A stretch of 37,300 nt of DNA from CAWGCE01 sp964480915 (GCA_964480915.1 CAYZRS010000053.1:1-37300), one strand, 5' to 3'. Numbered from the stretch's first letter, positions 1 through 9,459 are shown. Made by a program: numbers and translations. Notes: a model not told the origin generated them from the letters alone.

Positions 1-390
1 TCGCACGACATCGCGGCGGCAAAAGCCACCAGTCTAACTCCCGAGCAAGCCGACAGCCTTGTTGGCTCGCGTCGGGCGCATCCACAAAAAACGCGGCCAA
101 CGTGCCTCGGTCCGTCTCTTTCTGGCGTTTGCCGCCTGGCGTAATTTCCTCCACGGCAAAAAAAGCCGATCAAATCTTTCGTTCTTTGCAATACACTCGT
201 CGGCTGATTACATTCGCCGTTGATCGCTATGACGGCGGGTGAGCGCCTAGCATTCGTCCCGCATTCTCTCGCTTTGCGGGAAAGTCTGGCAGAAAGTATG
301 TTCCAAACGTCGAGGAAGCGCTTTATGCTGTAAACAGGTCCCATGACCAGACGCCAACGATTCTTTTCGCTTCCACACAAGAGAGCAGCC
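1..390. other. Left-edge region without a supported gene
   Basis: No convincing coding sequence was found. Plus-strand frame 1 is open from the edge to a TAA at 148-150, but its translation becomes low-complexity and resembles nothing I know, so I do not call a partial gene. A short dyad (CCCGCA at 258-263, TGCGGG at 275-280, 11-nt loop) is followed by no T-run and is not called a terminator. The promoter of the dockerin gene presumably lies in the last 100 bases, but I cannot place it with confidence. Confidence 0.5.
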
Positions 391-1356
391 ATGAAAACCA
401 ACTTCCGCTTTTGTCATATCGCACTCCTAGTCGCCACACTTTTGGTAGGCAACGCCAGCGCGAACATTGAATTGACGGAAGTTGATTTGGCGAACGGAGT
501 CATTGAGCTAACGAACACGAGCGGTACTGTCTCTTCGGGTGTCATTCTCGAATGGTGCGTGCCCTTCAGCTACGGCGTGTTGGAAACGGCCGGTTACTCG
601 TTCCTGCCAGGCGAGACGCGTACCTATAACCTCGGTTTCAACTTCGGTTCGGCCGACGACCTTTGGATTTACAAAGACCGTACGGGCAACTTTGGTCAAA
701 CGGATCGAGTTATCAGTGGCGTCGTGTATGGCTCCAACCAAGCTGGCGCTGGCCGAGTCGATTCGGTCGTGTCCAATACGGGCGGCGACGCGTGGGCTGC
801 GAATACCGATTTCGTTGCCACCGCAGGCATCATGTCAGGCCAAACGTTGCAAATGTCGGCTCCCGCATTGGCCCCCAACGCTTCCAGCGGCTGGGAAATC
901 GCCAACAGTTCACTCGGATCGTTCGGAGCCACGACGGATGTCGACGGTGACGGCGACGCCGATTGCGATGACATCACGGCTCTGACCGAAGAAATCTTCG
1001 CCGGTACAAATTCGGCATTCGCCGATCTGACAGGTGATGGCATCGTCGACATGGGCGATCAAGAGACTTGGCTGCGAGAATCGGGCGGATTCCTCCCCGG
1101 CGATTCCAATTTCGACGGAGCGGTCGATGGCCAAGATTTCCTCACCTGGAATGCAAACAAGTTTCAAGCGATTAGCGGCTATTGCAATGGTGACTTCAAC
1201 GGCGATGGCAATGTCAACGGAAGTGATTTCTTAATCTGGAATGCAAACAAATTCCAACCGATCACACCCACCACAGTCCCTGAACCCCAACCATTCCTGT
1301 TTGTCTACTTGGTCATCATGTCGATGATCGCCCTCTTGCGAAATAAGAAGAAATAG
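391..1356 (+). CDS. Secreted dockerin-repeat protein with PEP-CTERM anchor
   Basis: This is a predicted exported, surface-sorted protein of about 321 aa. I chose ATG 391 over the upstream in-frame ATG at 343 because it begins directly with a signal peptide: MKTN, a hydrophobic core, then a likely cleavage after NASA. Residues 25-180 have the look of a lamin-tail-like beta domain (IELTEVDL, GVIELTNTSG, GETRTYNL). Residues 185-300 contain four dockerin-type calcium loops, DVDGDGDADCDD, DLTGDGIVDMGD, DSNFDGAVDGQD and DFNGDGNVNGSD. The last two are near-identical repeats ending in LTWNANKFQ and LIWNANKFQ. The C-terminus is VPEP, a hydrophobic segment and RNKKK, a classical PEP-CTERM signal for exosortase processing. 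Planctomycetes encode many such proteins. The binding partner is unknown, and nothing adjacent suggests a cellulosome. Confidence 0.85.
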   Translation: MKTNFRFCHIALLVATLLVGNASANIELTEVDLANGVIELTNTSGTVSSGVILEWCVPFSYGVLETAGYSFLPGETRTYNLGFNFGSADDLWIYKDRTGNFGQTDRVISGVVYGSNQAGAGRVDSVVSNTGGDAWAANTDFVATAGIMSGQTLQMSAPALAPNASSGWEIANSSLGSFGATTDVDGDGDADCDDITALTEEIFAGTNSAFADLTGDGIVDMGDQETWLRESGGFLPGDSNFDGAVDGQDFLTWNANKFQAISGYCNGDFNGDGNVNGSDFLIWNANKFQPITPTTVPEPQPFLFVYLVIMSMIALLRNKKK

Positions 1357-1421
1357 GGCTAGGCTCAGGCGACCGGAATCGTTCGAAGTTTCGTTTTCGA
1401 AGTGTCCAGCGAGCGCCTTTG

Positions 1422-2495
1422 ATGACCAATCTGCCAAGACGTGGACCGTTACTGCACCGATGCCTCATCGGCATGTTCAGTATCGCGTTCGCCGTACTTG
1501 CCTATTGGCTGCTTGGATTTGTTCTCGAAGACATTAATCGCTTGCCGGGTCCCAGTTACAGCGAACTCGAACAATCGATGATCGCGTCGGATTTCGCAGA
1601 GCGCGACGTCGAACTAAATCAGCAGATAACTCAGACCACTGCTGAGATCGACCGCCTTAAGAAACAGCAAACAATTCTCAAGTCGGGGATCGAAAACTCG
1701 CAACGAGCCGTCGCGCAGCTGCAGGAATTGTTGGCGTCGGATCAAGATGCGACCGCCGACAATCAGCAGGCATTCGCTGAAAATATTCGGCTCTTCCTCG
1801 CCGACCAGCGCTCGTATCAGGAGCTCAACCAGCAGATCGTCGACCGAAACGGGGCGCTCGACGATCTCAAATTGAAACGGGAGGCACATCAGGTCGCTTG
1901 GAATAAGCTGCGTGAACCGGTCAATGCCGAGTACCAACGGCTGCGAACAAAGCACAACTTTCGACTCGCTGGGATGAAACTAGCATTCCTGCTGCCGATC
2001 TTGGCGCTGTGGGCTTTTCTCTTCCGCTGGACCCAAGGCAATTACGCGCCGCTCATCTATGCCTTCGGAGCCGCCATTTCGGCCAAGATTATCCAAGTCA
2101 TCCATCAGCACTTTCCCAGCCGTCTGTTCAACTACATTTTGACAGCGGCCGCCCTGGCCGTTGTAACCGGGATCGTGGTCTACCTGATCCGGATGCTCAA
2201 AAACCCAAATACCGATTGGCTGCAGAAGCAATACCGCGAAGCTTACGAATCATTCTTATGCCCTGTCTGCGACTACCCGATTCGCCGTGGACCGCTGAAG
2301 TACATGTCCTGGACGCGGCGCAGTATTCGCAAGGCGATCTATCGGGCACCGGTCACCACCGACTCGCATTCAGTCGAAGCGGCCTACACCTGTCCAATTT
2401 GCTCGACGCAGCTTTTCGAATCGTGCAAGAAGTGCGACACCATTCGCCATTCGCTGCTGCCAGCCTGCCATCAGTGCGGCGACGTGACTATTTAA
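1422..2495 (+). CDS. Membrane protein with long coiled coil and C-terminal zinc ribbons
   Basis: I do not recognise a named family. The ATG at 1422 is preceded directly by an in-frame TTG at 1419, and I take the ATG. In the 357-aa product an N-terminal membrane segment (about residues 15-35) is followed by a heptad-rich coiled coil (about 50-170, rich in Gln, Glu, Leu and Lys). Three further hydrophobic segments lie at about 188-205, 212-230 and 240-262. The C-terminal 90 residues carry paired cysteines, CPVC at the start and then CPIC, CKKC and CHQC, consistent with two zinc ribbons. The arrangement suggests a coiled coil on one face of the membrane and metal-binding ribbons in the cytoplasm. 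It follows the dockerin gene by 65 bp and could be cotranscribed, but no functional link is visible. Confidence 0.75.
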   Translation: MTNLPRRGPLLHRCLIGMFSIAFAVLAYWLLGFVLEDINRLPGPSYSELEQSMIASDFAERDVELNQQITQTTAEIDRLKKQQTILKSGIENSQRAVAQLQELLASDQDATADNQQAFAENIRLFLADQRSYQELNQQIVDRNGALDDLKLKREAHQVAWNKLREPVNAEYQRLRTKHNFRLAGMKLAFLLPILALWAFLFRWTQGNYAPLIYAFGAAISAKIIQVIHQHFPSRLFNYILTAAALAVVTGIVVYLIRMLKNPNTDWLQKQYREAYESFLCPVCDYPIRRGPLKYMSWTRRSIRKAIYRAPVTTDSHSVEAAYTCPICSTQLFESCKKCDTIRHSLLPACHQCGDVTI

Positions 2496-2689
2496 TTCGA
2501 ACGGTCTCGGTGGCAACGGGTGCCCATTCCGTACCACAAATAAACGAGAGTCTATTCGACGAGCCTGCGGCCGTGGTGAGATAGCTGACCCCAAAAGACT
2601 CCCGACGGTTTTGTTCACGCGGAGTGGGGCAGGTGTTTTCGGGCGAAGTCAATCGATGGAATCAGGCGGCATTGGCCGAAACATGCTCC

Positions 2690-2713
2690 AGACCCTGGCC
2701 TGCGCCAGGGTTT
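2690..2713 (+). terminator. Hairpin between convergent genes, probable terminator
   Basis: A GC-rich hairpin with ACCCTGGC at 2692-2699, loop CTGC, and GCCAGGGT at 2704-2711. It can be extended by one G-T and one A-T pair to ten pairs. The plus-strand 3' side is TTTCG, a short T-run. It lies between the 3' ends of the zinc-ribbon membrane protein gene and the DUF151 gene, where a shared terminator is expected. The weak U-tract limits confidence. Confidence 0.5.
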
Positions 2714-2745
2714 CGACACAGCAACTCCCGCTGCTTTTCAGCTCT

Positions 2746-3153
2746 CTAAATGTCAGATGCCGAATCTTCGAGAACTTCTTCTGCAACGTAGATCGGCAAA
2801 TGGGGGTCGCACGTGACGGCGATCGCAATCGCGTCCGAAGGGCGAGAATCGACTTCGATCAGGCGCCCTTCGAATTTCAGCCGCAACTTCGCGTAGTAGG
2901 TATGCTCGCGTAGTTCGGTGATGACGACGCTATCGAGTTCAGCGCCTAACTCTTCCGCGACGTTGACCAGTAAGTCGTGAGTCAGCGGACGGGGCGAATC
3001 GTAATTCTTGACCCGGCGATCGATACTCGTCGCTTCAAAGATACCGATCAGGATGGGGAACTGCCGGTCACCATCGACTTCGCGCAGGTAGATGACCTGT
3101 TGCTCGTTGATCTCGCTGATGATGATGCGGGACAGTTGCATTTGAATTTGCAT
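2746..3153 (-). CDS. Bifunctional nuclease family protein (DUF151)
   Basis: A 135-aa protein with the full BFN/DUF151 domain. The N-terminal strand (IIISEINEQQVIYLREVDG) leads into the family signature FPILIGIFEATSI. This is followed by RPLTHDLLVNV, then the paired strands VVITELREHTYYAKLRL, and finally the characteristic IEVDSRPSDAIAIAV. Family members are small proteins reported to have RNase and DNase activity in plants and Thermotoga; the bacterial role is poorly defined. The ATG start is preceded by AAGGGA about ten bases upstream. The gene is last in the minus-strand series that includes valS, with a 112-bp gap to the valS stop, so it may be cotranscribed or have its own promoter. I see no catalytic oddity. 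Confidence 0.9.
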   Translation of the reverse strand: MQIQMQLSRIIISEINEQQVIYLREVDGDRQFPILIGIFEATSIDRRVKNYDSPRPLTHDLLVNVAEELGAELDSVVITELREHTYYAKLRLKFEGRLIEVDSRPSDAIAIAVTCDPHLPIYVAEEVLEDSASDI

Positions 3154-3265
3154 CTGCGATTCCCTTCCGTTTCGATTTACAAATGAATGACGAATTTTAG
3201 TTTCTAGCGCCCGAGTATAACCTACCGACCAAATCGTTGGCTACGAGGCCAAAGGACCATTGGGG

Positions 3266-6200
3266 CTAGGCCTCACTGCTGCCGCGTAGCGTTTCGAGCG
3301 CGGCTTCGACCGACTTTAGTTGCTGCCGGAGGCTTTCCAGACTCGCTCTTTCTTGTTCGACGACTTCGGCTGGAGCTCGTTCTACAAAGTTGGCGTTGGC
3401 TAGTTTTTTCTCTTTGCCGGCAATCGTCCCCTGCAATCGTTTCTTCAGCTTCTCGTTGCGAGCTTTTTCCGCATCGACGTCGATAAAGTCCTTCAGATCG
3501 ACGAAGACTTCCATTTTCGGTAGGGCGATTTGCGCACTCGTCGCCGGAGCCTCGACCGCGGGCCCCCAACCGACGTTCTTTGCATTCGCCATCGATACGA
3601 AGTAGGGCTCCATCGATTGAAGAATCTCGACGGTTGACTCGTCGCACTTTACAGAATACTCCACCGTCTCTTTCGGGCCGATGTTGTTGCGGCTGCGAAG
3701 TTCGCGAATCGCACCCAACGTCGCCTGGAACGTGGCAAACCGTTGTTCAATCGCTTCATCGACAAGCGATTCGGTGACGGTCGGCCATGCGGCGATCATG
3801 ATGCTCTCTGCCGGCTTCACCGGCGATTGTAATCCGCGTTCCGGCGCGTATTCACCCAGCAACTGCCACACTTCTTCGGTCAAGAACGGAATCATCGGAT
3901 GCAACAGTCGTAACAGTGTATCGAGCGCTGCGGCCAGCACGCGCTGGGCGACCGCCCGCTGGGAATCATCCTGCAATCGCTCCTTCAGCATTTCGACATA
4001 GAAACTGCAGAACTCGTCCCAGGCAAACGAGTACAAAACCCGCGTCGCTTCCGCATACTGATACGTTTCGAGACTCTCGGTAACCGTCCTGGTCACGGTC
4101 GCCAAACGGCTAAGGATCCAACGATCTTCCACGCACAGTTCATCATCCGGCACCGCCGCCGAAGAATAGCCCTCGAGATTCATCAGCGCGAACCGTGAAG
4201 CGTTCCACAGTTTGTTGACGAAGTTGCGAGCCAGCTCAAAACGTTCGCTCACGACCGCTCCCTTGGGAACCGCCTTGTCTTCCTCTGCCGTCGCCCATTG
4301 AGTCGAAAATTCTTTGCTACATTTATTGCAAGCGATCTTCGGCAGCTGACGGTTCTTTTTCGTTTGATTCATCAGCGTTTCGCAGTGCGGACACTCAAAC
4401 TGGACCGGCATCCGCACGTCTTGCGTGTCGGTCGTGAGGTGCGCCAGTCCGAACCGTAATGCGTCCGGGCCGAACTTCTGAATGACGTCGATCGGATCGA
4501 CTCCATTCCCCTTCGACTTCGACATCGTCTCGCCGTCGCCATCCAAAATCTTCGGGTGGATGAAAACCTCGCTGAATGGAACTTGGCCCATATTGTTCAG
4601 CCCAGCGAGCACCATGCGGGCAACCCACAACGTGATAATGTCGCGGCTGGTGATCAGCGTGCTGGTCGGATAGTAGTAATCGAGCTCGGCCGTTTTCTCG
4701 GGCCAACCCAGCGTCGAATGAGGCCACAGGGCACTGCTGAACCACGTGTCGAGCACATCTTCTTCGCGGACAAAACCAAAACCTTCGACGGCGGTTTGCA
4801 ATTCCACGTCTTCATCCTGAACGCAAACATGTACGGTCGCAAAGACATCCTCGTCCGCATCGTCATCGACACGCGATTCGACGTCGACCGACAATTTGCC
4901 GGCCGCAAAACCAGCATGAGCTTCGATTTGAGCCACCAACGCTGTTGTTGCCGCTTCGTCTGCGCAAGATTTCGACCAGACCGGAATCTGATGCCCCCAC
5001 CACAACTGGCGACTGACGGGCCAATCCCGCTTCTCGGATAGCCAATCGAGGTACCCTTTGGCATAGCGTTCCGGGAAGATTTTGACTCGGCCATCTTCCA
5101 CCGCATCCATCGCCGACTGAGCCAGGTTGTCCATCCGCACAAACCACTGATCGGCGAGACGAGGTTCGATCGGCGTCTTACTACGATCCGATTTCCCCAG
5201 CTCGATTTCGCGGTCTTCGATTTCGACCATGAGATCTTGAGCTTCCAGATCGGCGACCACTTTCTTGCGGGCCTCCTTGATCGACAAGCCTTGGTAGGAG
5301 CCAGCCTGAGCGTTCATCGTGCCGTCGGCGTTCAAGATATTCAGCATCGGCAATTGCTGTCGCTTGCCGACTTCGTAGTCGTTCGGGTCGTGTCCCGGCG
5401 TAATCTTGACGCAGCCACTGCCCAGTTCTGGCTTGGCCCACTCGTCGGCAATCAGCGGGATCTCGCGTTCCACAAGCGGCAGCATCAGCTTGCGCCCCGC
5501 CTTCGCCATCGCGCACAATTGCTCTAGAAGCGGCAACATCTTCGCACGCCGTTTGTCTAAGGCGTCCAGCTGCTCCTGCAGAGGCGCTTTTTCTTTGTCG
5601 CCCGCTGCCGCCAATTTCTCTTGCAATTCCGCTGCGACTTTGTCGAGCGCTTTGGCCGGGTTGGGGTGCACGGCGACGGCCGTATCGCCCAGCATCGTTT
5701 CCGGCCGCGTCGTGGCGATTGTGACATGCGTCGGTTCACCCTCTTGCGGATTCAAGACCGGATATTTGAAATGCCAAAAGTGACCCTTGATCGTTTCGTG
5801 GAAAACCTCATCATCGCTAACGGCCGTTTGCAAGAACGTGTCCCAATTGACCAGGCGTTTGCCCCGATAGATCAGCTCTTTTTGAAACAGATCAAAAAAG
5901 GTGTGACGGACAGCTCGGGCACACATATCGTCCAGCGTGAAACGAACTCGTTCCCAATCGCAACTCGACCCGATCTGTTTCAGCTGTCCGAGGATGCGCG
6001 TCTCGTATTGCTTCTTCCATTCCCAAATCCGCTCAACGAGCGCTTCTCGCCCCAGATCGTGGCGTGTGAGTCCCTCCTCTTCCCGCAAGCGTTTTTCGAC
6101 GACAGCCTGAGTCGCAATGCCGGCGTGGTCGGTGCCCGGCATCCACAAGGCGTTGTAACCCTGCATCCGCTTCATGCGCACAACGACATCTTGGAGCGTG

Positions 6201-6379
6201 TTATTGAGCGCGTGCCCCAAGTGAAGCGCCCCCGTCACATTCGGCGGCGGAATCACCACCGTGAACGGCTTCCGATCGGGATCGGGCTCACTGTGAAAAT
6301 AGCCCTGCTCCTCCCACCAAGCGAACCACTTCTCTTGGGCCGCATGAAAGTCAAATCGATTGGGTAGAGAATCGCTCAT
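3266..6379 (-). CDS. valS: Valyl-tRNA synthetase
   Basis: Charges tRNA-Val with valine in the cytoplasm and edits misactivated threonine. The 1037-aa protein has the class I HIGH motif as HLGH (residues 53-56, within PPNVTGALHLGHALN). The KMSKS motif is MSKS at about 619-622. Other landmarks are the editing domain with TTRPETMLGDTAVAVHP, the anticodon-binding domain, and the C-terminal coiled-coil arm typical of ValRS (from about 965). It is longer than most bacterial ValRS because of two insertions. One is a helical charged segment at about 243-290 inside the editing domain. The other is a putative zinc ribbon after MSKS, with cysteines at about 663/666 and 684/687. ATG 6379 fits the usual start. 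It lies 144 bp after leuB on the same strand, and no internal terminator or promoter was evident, so it is probably read through from the cimA promoter. Confidence 0.98.
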   Translation of the reverse strand: MSDSLPNRFDFHAAQEKWFAWWEEQGYFHSEPDPDRKPFTVVIPPPNVTGALHLGHALNNTLQDVVVRMKRMQGYNALWMPGTDHAGIATQAVVEKRLREEEGLTRHDLGREALVERIWEWKKQYETRILGQLKQIGSSCDWERVRFTLDDMCARAVRHTFFDLFQKELIYRGKRLVNWDTFLQTAVSDDEVFHETIKGHFWHFKYPVLNPQEGEPTHVTIATTRPETMLGDTAVAVHPNPAKALDKVAAELQEKLAAAGDKEKAPLQEQLDALDKRRAKMLPLLEQLCAMAKAGRKLMLPLVEREIPLIADEWAKPELGSGCVKITPGHDPNDYEVGKRQQLPMLNILNADGTMNAQAGSYQGLSIKEARKKVVADLEAQDLMVEIEDREIELGKSDRSKTPIEPRLADQWFVRMDNLAQSAMDAVEDGRVKIFPERYAKGYLDWLSEKRDWPVSRQLWWGHQIPVWSKSCADEAATTALVAQIEAHAGFAAGKLSVDVESRVDDDADEDVFATVHVCVQDEDVELQTAVEGFGFVREEDVLDTWFSSALWPHSTLGWPEKTAELDYYYPTSTLITSRDIITLWVARMVLAGLNNMGQVPFSEVFIHPKILDGDGETMSKSKGNGVDPIDVIQKFGPDALRFGLAHLTTDTQDVRMPVQFECPHCETLMNQTKKNRQLPKIACNKCSKEFSTQWATAEEDKAVPKGAVVSERFELARNFVNKLWNASRFALMNLEGYSSAAVPDDELCVEDRWILSRLATVTRTVTESLETYQYAEATRVLYSFAWDEFCSFYVEMLKERLQDDSQRAVAQRVLAAALDTLLRLLHPMIPFLTEEVWQLLGEYAPERGLQSPVKPAESIMIAAWPTVTESLVDEAIEQRFATFQATLGAIRELRSRNNIGPKETVEYSVKCDESTVEILQSMEPYFVSMANAKNVGWGPAVEAPATSAQIALPKMEVFVDLKDFIDVDAEKARNEKLKKRLQGTIAGKEKKLANANFVERAPAEVVEQERASLESLRQQLKSVEAALETLRGSSEA

Positions 6380-6523
6380 AGTTAGAAAGAGCCATCTTGG
6401 CGGTCAAAGTTCGTGGAAGTAGAAAACGTGCGAACCTAGAGCGTATCAACCCGACGAACGGTCGAACAGGTGAAACGCACTGGCCACACTTTCGTGGTGT
6501 CGATTCGGGCACTCGGAATCAAG

Positions 6524-7597
6524 TCAGGCAGTGACGGCCTCGACGACTTTCGCCCCCATAGCGGACGTGGTAAGAGCCGTCCCATCCCCGGCAATATCGG
6601 CCGTTCGCAGCCCCGAATCGATTATCTTGGCGACCGCTTCTTCGATCACTGTCGCCTCGGTTTCCAACTTCAGCTCGTGCCGAAGCAGCATCGCCGACGC
6701 CAGAATCGTGGCCAGCGGGTTGGCGATTCCTTTACCGGCGATATCTGGCGCCGATCCATGAATCGGCTCATAAAGCCCCGGGCCAGGATCGCCCAAAGAG
6801 GCCGATGGCAGCAGCCCCAAAGATCCGGGCAACATCGAAGCTTCGTCGGTCAGAATATCGCCAAACATATTCCCCGTCACGACGACATCAAAGTCGGTCG
6901 GGCGCGAGATCAGATGCATCGCCATCGAATCGACAAGCACCACCTCATACTCCAATTCTGGAAATTCACTCCGAACGACGCTTTCGGCCACTTCCCGCCA
7001 CAGCCGCGATACCTCCAGCACGTTCGCCTTATCGACCGACGTCAATTTCTTACCACGTTCCATCGCCGCGGTGCCGGCAATACGCACGACGCGCTCGACC
7101 TCCGGCACTGAATAAGCCATTTCATCGAACGCCGCTTCGCCTCCAGCGACCGTGCGACGTCCTTTGTCGCCAAAGTAAATGCCACCGGTCAGTTCGCGCA
7201 CGAACAGAATGTCAACGCCGCGGACGATTTCGGGACGTAGCGGCGAAGCGTCAATCAACGACGCATGTGGCTTCACGGGTCGCAGATTGGCGAATAGGCC
7301 CAGCTCTTTGCGAATCCGCAACAAACCGGCTTCGGGCCGAGTCTTCGCACGAGGGTCGTCCCACTTCGGACCACCGACTGCCCCTAGCAGCACAGCATCC
7401 GCCTGGCGACAGGCCTCGAGCGTCACCTCGGGCAACGGATCGCCGCCATCGTCGATGGCACAGCCACCCATCAAATGGGATTCGAAAGAAAACTCGTGAC
7501 CGAACCGAGCAGCCACGGCCTCCAGCACGAGACGCGCCTGGGCGACAATTTCCGGACCAATTCCATCACCCGGCAATAGACAAATTTTTGCTTGCAC
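6524..7597 (-). CDS. leuB: 3-isopropylmalate dehydrogenase
   Basis: Oxidatively decarboxylates 3-isopropylmalate with NAD in leucine synthesis. In organisms using citramalate it also acts on the equivalent methylmalate intermediate to give 2-oxobutyrate for isoleucine. The 357-aa length matches the family. Visible motifs are the N-terminal LLPGDGIGPE, RELTGGIYFG, the metal/substrate region NMFGDILTDEASMLPGSLGLLPSASL, and EPIHGSAPDIAGKGIANPLA. The start codon is GTG at 7597 (MQAKICLLPGDG). An upstream ATG on the same strand opens only a two-codon frame. The gene follows cimA by 43 bp, which supports cotranscription and sharing of LeuB between the leucine and isoleucine branches. No leuA, leuC or leuD is present in the window. 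Confidence 0.97.
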   Translation of the reverse strand: MQAKICLLPGDGIGPEIVAQARLVLEAVAARFGHEFSFESHLMGGCAIDDGGDPLPEVTLEACRQADAVLLGAVGGPKWDDPRAKTRPEAGLLRIRKELGLFANLRPVKPHASLIDASPLRPEIVRGVDILFVRELTGGIYFGDKGRRTVAGGEAAFDEMAYSVPEVERVVRIAGTAAMERGKKLTSVDKANVLEVSRLWREVAESVVRSEFPELEYEVVLVDSMAMHLISRPTDFDVVVTGNMFGDILTDEASMLPGSLGLLPSASLGDPGPGLYEPIHGSAPDIAGKGIANPLATILASAMLLRHELKLETEATVIEEAVAKIIDSGLRTADIAGDGTALTTSAMGAKVVEAVTA

Positions 7598-7640
7598 TGA
7601 TAAACACTTTCATTTCATGGTCGGACAGAACAAAACGGCG

Positions 7641-9239
7641 TCAGAGGGTCGGCGCACTGGGCTTTTCATCTTTGTAAAGCTTGTATTCGATCGCATCAAC
7701 GAGCGCCATCCAACTGGCTTCGATGATATTTTCGCTGACGCCGATCGTGCCCCAAGTCGTCTGGTCGTCCTGGCTTTCGACAATCACTCGAATTCTAGCC
7801 GCCGTACCGGCCTCTTCATTGACGACTCGCACCTTGTAATCGACCAACCGCATGTCTTGTAGCGAGGGATATTTTGCCAGCAGCGCTTTCCGCAAAGCCG
7901 CATCCAGGGCATTCACAGGCCCGTCACCTTCGGCCACTTCGTGGTGAAGTTTACCGTCAACTTTCACTTTAACCGTCGCTTCGGTAAGCACGGGCTGGTC
8001 GTCTTTTGGTGAATTGCGTTCGACGTTGACGTGGTACTTTTCTAATTCGAAATGAGGCGCAAAAGAATCGGCACAACGTTTCACCAGCAAATCGAACGAG
8101 GCGGTCGCCACTTCAAACTGATACCCTTGGTTCTCCAATTGAACGACTCGTTCCAGAATCTTCGTCATCAACGCTTTGTCGTCTTGAATTTTGTGCTTGG
8201 TTGTCAGCGCCACGATATTTGAACGCCCTGATAGCTCGCTCACCAGAATCCGCCGCTCATTCCCCACGACTTGCGGATTGATGTGTTCGTAGCTCGAAGC
8301 GGCTTTAGCTACGGCGTGCACATGCATGCCTCCTTTGTGAGCGAAAGCGCTCTGACCAACAAACGGCTGCCCGGAACGTAAATGCATGTTGGCCGTTTCG
8401 TAGACAAAGCGTGAGAGTTCTGTCAGGTGGCTGACGTCGCCACTCTGCAAGACCTCGTAGCCCGTCAGCTTCACTGTCAGATTCGCGATGACAGAAATGA
8501 GATCGGCGTTACCGCACCGCTCGCCAATTCCATTGATCGTCCCTTGCACCTGCTGAGCACCGGCCGCCACGGATGCCAACGAGTTGGCCACGCCCAGCTC
8601 ACAGTCGTTGTGACAATGAATCCCCACGGTGGCGTCGAACTTGCCTAACGCGCCGATCGCCAACCGAGTGTACTCGTCAATTTCGGCCGGCATGCTGCCA
8701 CCGTTCGTGTCGCACATGACAATCGACTCGGCACCTGCCGCTGCTGCCGCCTGGATCGTCTGCGGCGCGTATTCCGGGTTCGACTTCCAACCATCAAAGA
8801 AATGCTCGGCGTCGTAGATCACCCGTCGTCCTTGATCGCGAAGATAGCCGACCGTATCGCTGATCATTTGCAGGTTTTCTTCAAGCGACACGCCCAGCAC
8901 TTCGGTCACGTGAAAATCTGACGTCTTGCCGACGATCGTGATAACCGGCGCTTCGGAAGCGAGTAACGCCTGCATCCCAGGATCTTCGGCCACATCGACA
9001 CCACGCCGCCGAGTCATCCCGAATGCGCAGATTTTGGCGTGTTTCCAATCGATCTTGGCCGCTCGCTGGAAGAACTCGGAATCCTTTTCATTGCTCAGCG
9101 GATACCCGCCCTCAATAAAGTCGACGCCGATTTCATCGAGTCGCTCGGCAATCATCACCTTATCGAGCAGAGAAAAGTTGACCCCTTCTCCCTGGCTACC
9201 ATCGCGCAGCGTCGTGTCGTAGATGTGAATCGTCTTCAT
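7641..9239 (-). CDS. cimA: (R)-citramalate synthase
   Basis: Condenses pyruvate with acetyl-CoA to citramalate, the first step of the threonine-independent isoleucine pathway. The 532-aa protein starts MKTIHIYDTTLRDGSQGEG, the HMGL-like TIM barrel signature with its catalytic Arg-Asp. It then has FIEGGYPLSNEKD, which separates the CimA type (TIGR00977-like) from ordinary LeuA, and the metal-binding HCHND motif followed by ELGVANSLA. The C-terminal region (about 400-520) is the LeuA-type allosteric dimer domain that senses end product. It is preceded by a leader-peptide attenuator, described separately, with a 155-nt stretch between the terminator and ATG 9239. leuB follows on the same strand. 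A 2-isopropylmalate synthase is the alternative reading, less likely given the N-terminal signature. Confidence 0.95.
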   Translation of the reverse strand: MKTIHIYDTTLRDGSQGEGVNFSLLDKVMIAERLDEIGVDFIEGGYPLSNEKDSEFFQRAAKIDWKHAKICAFGMTRRRGVDVAEDPGMQALLASEAPVITIVGKTSDFHVTEVLGVSLEENLQMISDTVGYLRDQGRRVIYDAEHFFDGWKSNPEYAPQTIQAAAAAGAESIVMCDTNGGSMPAEIDEYTRLAIGALGKFDATVGIHCHNDCELGVANSLASVAAGAQQVQGTINGIGERCGNADLISVIANLTVKLTGYEVLQSGDVSHLTELSRFVYETANMHLRSGQPFVGQSAFAHKGGMHVHAVAKAASSYEHINPQVVGNERRILVSELSGRSNIVALTTKHKIQDDKALMTKILERVVQLENQGYQFEVATASFDLLVKRCADSFAPHFELEKYHVNVERNSPKDDQPVLTEATVKVKVDGKLHHEVAEGDGPVNALDAALRKALLAKYPSLQDMRLVDYKVRVVNEEAGTAARIRVIVESQDDQTTWGTIGVSENIIEASWMALVDAIEYKLYKDEKPSAPTL

Positions 9240-9393
9240 GATGTTTGCAGGCGACAGGCGAGCGGCGAGGGGCCTTTGGGCGACCGTTCCATCAGAACTT
9301 CGCTCCCAGCTTCACCGTGCAAATCGTCTTTGTGCCCTACCCCATTTTCGATGTGCTCGTTGAATGTCGCTTCGTCCGTGACTCAGCAAAAGC

Positions 9394-9433
9394 AATAAAA
9401 AAACCCTGAGGCCCCCGTGCTGGCCTCAGGGTT
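9394..9433 (-). terminator. Intrinsic terminator (attenuator) upstream of cimA
   Basis: A perfect 12-bp hairpin read on the minus strand: AACCCTGAGGCC (9433-9422), loop of eight, and GGCCTCAGGGTT (9413-9402). It runs into a T-rich tail corresponding to plus-strand ataaaaaaa (9395-9403). This is one of the two best terminators in the window. It lies 26 nt after the stop of the leader peptide and 155 nt before cimA, so it is placed as an attenuator of the cimA operon. It would also stop read-through from ftsK. Confidence 0.92.
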
Positions 9434-9456
9434 ACTTAACTCAATGTCCCAAGACC
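9422..9456 (-). promoter_or_regulatory. Candidate antiterminator helix of the cimA attenuator
   Basis: GGUCUUGGG (9456-9448, beginning four bases after the leader stop codon) can pair over nine positions with CCUGAGGCC (9430-9422), using six Watson-Crick and three G-U pairs. The second strand is most of the 5' arm of the terminator, so the two structures exclude each other. A ribosome stopped at the leader TAG (9462-9460) would cover the first strand and favour the terminator. A ribosome stalled at the Ile codons (9480-9472) would leave it free. The pairing was worked out by hand; its energy was not computed. Confidence 0.65.
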
Positions 9457-9459
9457 TCG

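Noticed and set aside
285..301. Possible sigma-54 promoter (TGGCAG near 287) upstream of the dockerin gene
   Set aside because: The -12 GC dinucleotide is not at the required spacing; the match is limited to the -24 element.
2611..2913. A 100-codon plus-strand frame over the DUF151 gene end
   Set aside because: It overlaps the DUF151 coding sequence on the other strand and the hairpin at 2690-2713, and lacks any domain.
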